In this document: in pieces, positions 22,776 through 26,341 of the stretch
Numbering within the stretch: the first letter of the stretch is position 1
Layout of the letters: every line of letters starts with the position of its first letter
Source of the DNA: an uncultured Candidatus Saccharibacteria bacterium
Lineage (GTDB): Bacteria > Patescibacteriota > Saccharimonadia > Saccharimonadales > Saccharimonadaceae
Length of the DNA stretch: 26,341 bases
Direction: 5' to 3'
Assembly: GCA_938036915.1 (NCBI GenBank)
Contig: CALHVV010000004.1
Span: 1-26,341 of the forward strand
Program-made: the position numbers and the translations under genes
Notes under the pieces: model-generated
Told to the model about the DNA's origin: nothing
The model's input: the letters and a program-made list of their open reading frames with translations, nothing else
Databases searched by the model: none

Positions 22776-24659
22776 CTACCGCAACACCGCTTTGATCCGA
22801 CGGATACCAGCTGAGCTCGACTCTTCCTTAGTAATCTTGAAGCGCATACCATCTTCGGCCAAGACGCCAGTGTGCTCGACATGTGGGCCCCCGCACACTT
22901 CGAAGCTCACGCGCTGATCACCTTCGCCGATAGAATAGACCTTGACGGTATCGCCGTAACGTTCGCCAAAGGCACCGATTGCACCGAGCTTCAGTGCTTC
23001 ATCGGTTGGGTACACGGCAAAGCTCACGGGCAAGTCTGCCTCGATCCAGGCATTGACTTGGTCTTCCACTGCTTGCTTCTCCTCTGGGGTGAGCTTATCG
23101 TGGTTGAAGTCGAAGCGCAGGCGTTGAGCGGTGATGTTGCTGCCATGCTGCTGCAAATCTGGTGCTTTCAATACCGTGCGCAGCGCCGCCCCGAGCAGGT
23201 GCGTTGCCGTGTGATACTTAAGATGAATTGGGTCGTGACCCTCTAGCCCACCGCTAAATTGCCCCTTGCGTGCCGTCTTGGAGCGCTGGCGCTGCTCGGC
23301 CATTTTGGCGTCAAATTCTGCTCGCCAGTCCTCAGAGAGTGGGATCCCCTGCTTGTATGCCTCCTCTGTACTGAGCTCTACCGGGAAGCCAAAGGTATCA
23401 TATAGCGTAAATAACTCTGCGCCAGTCAGGCCATCTGCGACATACTGCTGCATCTGCTTAAGCCCCTTACGGAGCGTCTGCCGGAAGGCTTTTTCTTCCT
23501 TGGCGAGCACGGCGATGATCTGTTCGCGCGCTGCTTTGACCTCTGGGAAGTCTGCCTCGTATAGGTCGGCAATCACCGGTACCACTGCTTCAAGAAAGTT
23601 CTGCTCGATGCCAAGGTCGAAGCTGTAGCGGATAGCCCGTCGTAAGAGGCGGCGCATCACATAGCCTTGCTCCTTGTTGCTTGGGACGCAGCCATCGACC
23701 GCCATGAAGCTGGCTGCTCGCAGGTGATCGGCAATCACGCGCATACTCTCGGTGTGCGAGGTGTAGCTCTTGCCACTAAGCTGCTCAAGCTTGCTGATAA
23801 TGGGCCACATCAGGCTAATCTTAAAGACATCAGGGTCGTTATTGGCCGCAGCCGCAATGCGCTCCAGGCCAGAGCCGTGATCAATATTTGGCTTATCCAG
23901 CGGGACAAACTGCCCCTCGGCTACCTTCTTGTACGCCATAAAGACGTTGTTGCCAATCTCCATAAAGCGTCCGCAGTCACAGTTAGGGTGGCAGTGCTCA
24001 CCAAACTTCGGGTCGTGCTCAATGAAATCAAACTCATAAAACATCTCGCTGTCGGGCCCGCATGGGTCACCGACTGGTGTCGTCTCGGGCCCACCGTTGC
24101 GGCTCCACCAGTTTTTGCTACCGTCGTAGTAAAAGATACGCTCACCCGGCTGGATGCCACGGGCTGCGCCGCGCTCTTCGCTGCCGATATCGGCACTCTC
24201 AGCTTCAATCCCCTTTTCGGCAAATTTCTGCCGCCACAGCTCGGCTGCTTCGGTGTCTTTGGCAATATTATACTCAGGCGCACCAATGAAACACGTTACA
24301 TACAGGCGATTCGGGTCAAGCCCTACTTCCTCGGTGAGAAATGTCCACATCCAAGTAATCTGCTCTTTCTTGAAGTAGTCGCCCAGGCTCCAGTTACCGA
24401 GCATCTCGAAGAAGGTGGTATGGCGATTATCGCCAATATCGTCAATGTCTTGAGCACGCAAGCACGTCTGCGAGTCGGCAATGCGTTTGCCCTGTGGGTG
24501 TGTCTCGCCCAGTAGGTATGGGATCATCGGCTGCATGCCTGCACCGGTAAAGAGTGTCGTTGGGTCGTCGGTTAGGATGAGCGGGGCCCGCTTGATAATG
24601 GCGTGCTGCTGCTTGGCATAAAATTCGAGGTATTTGTTGCGGATATCTTGAGCATTCAT
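22776..24659 (-). CDS. alaS: alanyl-tRNA synthetase, minimal form
   Basis: Charges tRNA-Ala with alanine and edits mischarged Ser or Gly. The 627 residues comprise the class II catalytic core (NAQDIRNKYLEFY start, DDPTTLFTGAGMQ, TFFEMLGNWSLGDYFKKE, GSGLERIA about 262-269), the helical tRNA-recognition region ending at about 475, and an editing domain with HTATH (His483, His487) and CGGPH (Cys589, His593). It is about 250 residues shorter than E. coli AlaS: the editing histidines come some 80 residues early because the beta-barrel before the editing domain is missing, and the C-terminal C-Ala/DHHA1 domain is absent, the protein ending at IRRIKAVLR. A CHPNCDCGR cluster (223-231) may bind zinc. 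A TATAAT extended -10 lies 7 bases before the ATG with no ribosome-binding site. Confidence 0.96.
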   Translation of the reverse strand: MNAQDIRNKYLEFYAKQQHAIIKRAPLILTDDPTTLFTGAGMQPMIPYLLGETHPQGKRIADSQTCLRAQDIDDIGDNRHTTFFEMLGNWSLGDYFKKEQITWMWTFLTEEVGLDPNRLYVTCFIGAPEYNIAKDTEAAELWRQKFAEKGIEAESADIGSEERGAARGIQPGERIFYYDGSKNWWSRNGGPETTPVGDPCGPDSEMFYEFDFIEHDPKFGEHCHPNCDCGRFMEIGNNVFMAYKKVAEGQFVPLDKPNIDHGSGLERIAAAANNDPDVFKISLMWPIISKLEQLSGKSYTSHTESMRVIADHLRAASFMAVDGCVPSNKEQGYVMRRLLRRAIRYSFDLGIEQNFLEAVVPVIADLYEADFPEVKAAREQIIAVLAKEEKAFRQTLRKGLKQMQQYVADGLTGAELFTLYDTFGFPVELSTEEAYKQGIPLSEDWRAEFDAKMAEQRQRSKTARKGQFSGGLEGHDPIHLKYHTATHLLGAALRTVLKAPDLQQHGSNITAQRLRFDFNHDKLTPEEKQAVEDQVNAWIEADLPVSFAVYPTDEALKLGAIGAFGERYGDTVKVYSIGEGDQRVSFEVCGGPHVEHTGVLAEDGMRFKITKEESSSAGIRRIKAVLR

Positions 24660-24666
24660 AGGGGGT

Positions 24667-24675
24667 ATTATAGCA
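24667..24675 (-). promoter_or_regulatory. alaS promoter, extended -10
   Basis: TGC-TATAAT on the minus strand is an ideal extended -10. The seven bases ACCCCCT separate it from the alaS ATG, predicting a leaderless message and leaving no room for a T-box leader. Confidence 0.65.
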
Positions 24676-24762
24676 CGGACGCACTGCCCCGTGCATCTTT
24701 GGTGGTGTGATTATAAAAGCTCTCCATAGCGAAGTGTGATGCTACTTGAAACACTACTATAC

Positions 24763-24790
24763 AAAAATCGACTCATCCGAGCCGATTTTT
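24763..24790. terminator. terminator after the surface-protein gene
   Basis: AAAAATCG and CGATTTTT form an eight-pair stem that can be extended inside by CTC/GAG with single mismatches, 18 bases past the surface-protein stop. T-runs on both strands make it potentially bidirectional. Confidence 0.75.
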
Positions 24791-24807
24791 GCGGCGTTAT
24801 ACTACTG

Positions 24808-25914
24808 CTAACGCTTGAACAGCTTGTTGCGATAACGCCACAGGCCAACCGCCCCGCCAACAAGAGCAACACCCGCTCCACCAAGGAGCCAGAGGTTGGC
24901 ACCAGTGTCGGCAAGTGCAGCTGCTACAGGATGCGCCTGCTCGGGTGTGTGGGCTACTGTCTTGGGTGCGGCGGCAGCTTGCTGTGGTTGTTGTGGTTGC
25001 AGCGCAGTCCGAACTGCATCAACTCGCCGCTGCAGTGCCGCCTTGGCTGCATTATCTTTGACAGTATCGACCACTGCTTGGGTCGTTGCAAGCAGTGCAA
25101 GATCCGGCTTAGCTTCGAGCGCATCAACGGCTTGCGTGGCTGTCTTTTGGCGTGCTTGATCTTCCTGGGTGGCCGTGGCTATAGCAGCGGTGAGCGCCTT
25201 GGTTGCTTTGGCAAGCTCTGGCGTTGTGGTTGCTTTGAGATTCGCCAGGCGATCTGCCTCTGTCGCTGCTGCAGCAACGTCCTTGTCTGCTGCAACGTAG
25301 GCTGGCGCAGCAGCAAGCTCTTGCTTGGCTTTGTCGTAGTCGGTGTGGTCGACACGGAGGTCATCGATTGCTTGCTGAAGCTCTTGCAATGCTTTGTCGA
25401 TCACAGCCTGAGGAGATGTCTCATCAGCCACCACGGCACGAGCAATAACCTGCTTGGATATTGCCTCCGCCCTCGTGTGTGGGCTGTAGCCATCCAGTAC
25501 CATTGGCTCAGCTAGCTTCGCTTCGAGCTTTTCAGTGGTTGTGATCTCTACCTCGCGCGTTACCTCTGCTTTATTGTTGGCATTATCGACCGCACGGTAA
25601 GTGATTGTATATGTGCCTGGTTTTGGGTTTGCAAGGTCAAGGTTTTTTGCGTCGATAACCACGCCATCGCTATTAACACCTGTTCCGTCCGCCCCATCAT
25701 TCGCTGCCACAGTACGCACAGCATCGACAATAGAGCGGCCTGCTCGCGCCACGAGCTTCTCTGGCTTGGCTGGCGTAAAGACTGGTGCGGTAGTGTCAGC
25801 ATCAGCATACGCCTGATGCGCCACAAGCTGCGGCCCCACAAGCCCAATGCCACCAACGACGACTGCCGCCGCAGCAATAACTCTCATCCGAGAGTGAGTG
25901 TGTTTTACCCTCAT
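24808..25914 (-). CDS. cell-wall-anchored surface protein with Ig-like and FIVAR-like domains, LADTG sorting signal
   Basis: A 368-residue exported protein. A basic start and hydrophobic core (9-32) lead to a likely signal peptidase site after AYA (about 37). Next is an Ig-like domain of the DUF5011 type (about 40-126, ending GTYTITYRAVDNANNKAEVT), then a FIVAR-like helical module (about 128-186), and further Ala/Lys/Asp-rich helical repeats to about 305. A Pro/Gln/Ala spacer follows. The C-terminus has LADTG (334-338), a hydrophobic helix (341-358) and a basic tail RYRNKLFKR, the classical layout of a sortase substrate. Ala replaces the usual Pro of LPxTG. A TTGACA-18-TATACT promoter and an AAGGGGG ribosome-binding site precede it. 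It is probably an adhesin-like protein on the cell surface (inference). Confidence 0.88.
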   Translation of the reverse strand: MRVKHTHSRMRVIAAAAVVVGGIGLVGPQLVAHQAYADADTTAPVFTPAKPEKLVARAGRSIVDAVRTVAANDGADGTGVNSDGVVIDAKNLDLANPKPGTYTITYRAVDNANNKAEVTREVEITTTEKLEAKLAEPMVLDGYSPHTRAEAISKQVIARAVVADETSPQAVIDKALQELQQAIDDLRVDHTDYDKAKQELAAAPAYVAADKDVAAAATEADRLANLKATTTPELAKATKALTAAIATATQEDQARQKTATQAVDALEAKPDLALLATTQAVVDTVKDNAAKAALQRRVDAVRTALQPQQPQQAAAAPKTVAHTPEQAHPVAAALADTGANLWLLGGAGVALVGGAVGLWRYRNKLFKR

Positions 25915-25946
25915 AATAATCCCCCTTATGGTTGTCTATAAGTGTC

Positions 25947-25976
25947 AGTATACGAAACTGCCGTTTGGGTTGTCAA
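25947..25976 (-). promoter_or_regulatory. promoter of the surface-protein gene
   Basis: TTGACA (25976-25971), 18 bases, and TATACT (25952-25947) on the minus strand form a near-consensus sigma70-type promoter. The start near 25940 leaves a leader of about 25 bases containing AAGGGGG, 6-7 bases before the ATG. Confidence 0.8.
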
Positions 25977-26088
25977 CAGAGTTAACTCCTGGATGGTCGT
26001 GCGACATATTTCCTGATACTTAAAGGGAGAATGCATGTCTTGCAGAATAGCCTCTCTGTTTTCACTCATTATTAAGGTAATAAAGCAG

Positions 26089-26341
26089 CTATAAAGCCAC
26101 GGAATCGACGACAATCCCTCCGCCAAGACACTCTGTCCCGCGGTAGATCACGGCTGACTGGCCAGCTGCCACGGCCCGCTCAGGGTCACTGAGGTGGAGA
26201 GTGGCTTGAGCCTGGGCTGAGTCATACTGCAACGTGCATGGCCTCAGCTGGCCACGGTGGCGCAGGCGGACGGTCAGCTGGTCGCTCGCCGCTGGTGCAC
26301 CCAGCCGTCGGTCAGCCAGATGAGCATGTCGAACACGTGGC
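26089..26341 (-). CDS. mnmA: tRNA-specific 2-thiouridylase MnmA, C-terminal part
   Basis: The last 84 codons of a gene that continues past the right edge. The translation ends AVAAGQSAVIYRGTECLGGG followed by IVVDSVAL, matching the conserved MnmA C-terminus (A-PGQ-xx-V-FY then LGGG). Preceding QLTVRLRHRGQLRPCTLQYD corresponds to the beta-barrel domain that contacts tRNA. MnmA thiolates U34 of tRNAs for Lys, Glu and Gln. The catalytic cysteines lie outside the window. The stop is TAG at 26089-26091, and no clear terminator follows. Confidence 0.85.
   Translation of the reverse strand, partial: PRVRHAHLADRRLGAPAASDQLTVRLRHRGQLRPCTLQYDSAQAQATLHLSDPERAVAAGQSAVIYRGTECLGGGIVVDSVAL

Noticed and set aside
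23667..24515. A 282-codon plus-strand frame antisense to alaS
   Set aside because: It is a by-product of codon bias on the opposite strand; alaS is certain and no initiation signals are present.
25926..26069. A 47-codon minus-strand frame (MSENREAILQDMHSPF...) between mnmA and the surface-protein gene
   Set aside because: It runs through the near-consensus TTGACA-18-TATACT promoter of the surface protein and has no ribosome-binding site or leaderless promoter of its own.
1..26341. CRISPR arrays, insertion sequences and transposases
   Set aside because: No regularly spaced repeats, terminal inverted repeats or transposase-like frames were seen.

Overview
The window reads as a compact bacterial chromosome segment, most likely from Candidatus Saccharibacteria (TM7) or a close Patescibacteria/CPR relative. 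The grounds are a trimmed AlaS, an N-domain-less ClpB, an exonuclease I (SbcB), a baseplate-J-like membrane protein next to an FtsA/PilM-type ATPase, very short intergenic gaps, and UGA used as a normal stop (ruvX). This placement is inference from gene content; no 16S rRNA or other phylogenetic marker RNA is present.

Layout. Positions 1-372 hold the open but start-less frame of a membrane protein, which runs straight into the 3' end of a truncated uvrA (318-2771, minus). Next come a YhhN-like membrane protein, and a HAD nucleotidase with a NUDIX hydrolase as a two-gene unit, all minus. On the plus strand clpB follows behind a CIRCE/HrcA operator, then a small GlsB-type membrane protein and a strong bidirectional terminator. 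A metal-homeostasis block follows: a His-rich COG0523 GTPase (minus), an atypical SDR (minus), and a divergent Fur/Zur-type regulator (plus), the last two sharing a 23-bp palindrome. After it come sbcB and an upstream orphan gene as a two-gene unit, then obg, then a LysM-CHAP peptidoglycan hydrolase (all minus). The longest empty stretch (16271-16651) carries several competing inverted repeats. A tightly packed envelope operon runs ftsA/pilM-like -> baseplate-J-like -> ruvX -> mltG (minus, 21639 to 16652). The right end has an orphan plus-strand gene, a minimal alaS, a cell-surface protein with an LADTG sorting signal, and the C-terminal piece of mnmA.

Two observations stand out. First, about nine transcription units have a clear -10 hexamer only 7-10 bases upstream of their ATG and no Shine-Dalgarno sequence. 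This implies leaderless or nearly leaderless mRNAs, whereas clpB, glsB, the COG0523 gene, the 306-residue orphan and the surface protein have ordinary purine-rich ribosome-binding sites. Second, uvrA loses its last signature and Walker B motifs exactly where it meets an unrelated membrane-protein fragment, which points to a deletion, an insertion or an assembly join.

No tRNA, rRNA, CRISPR array, transposase or insertion sequence was recognised.
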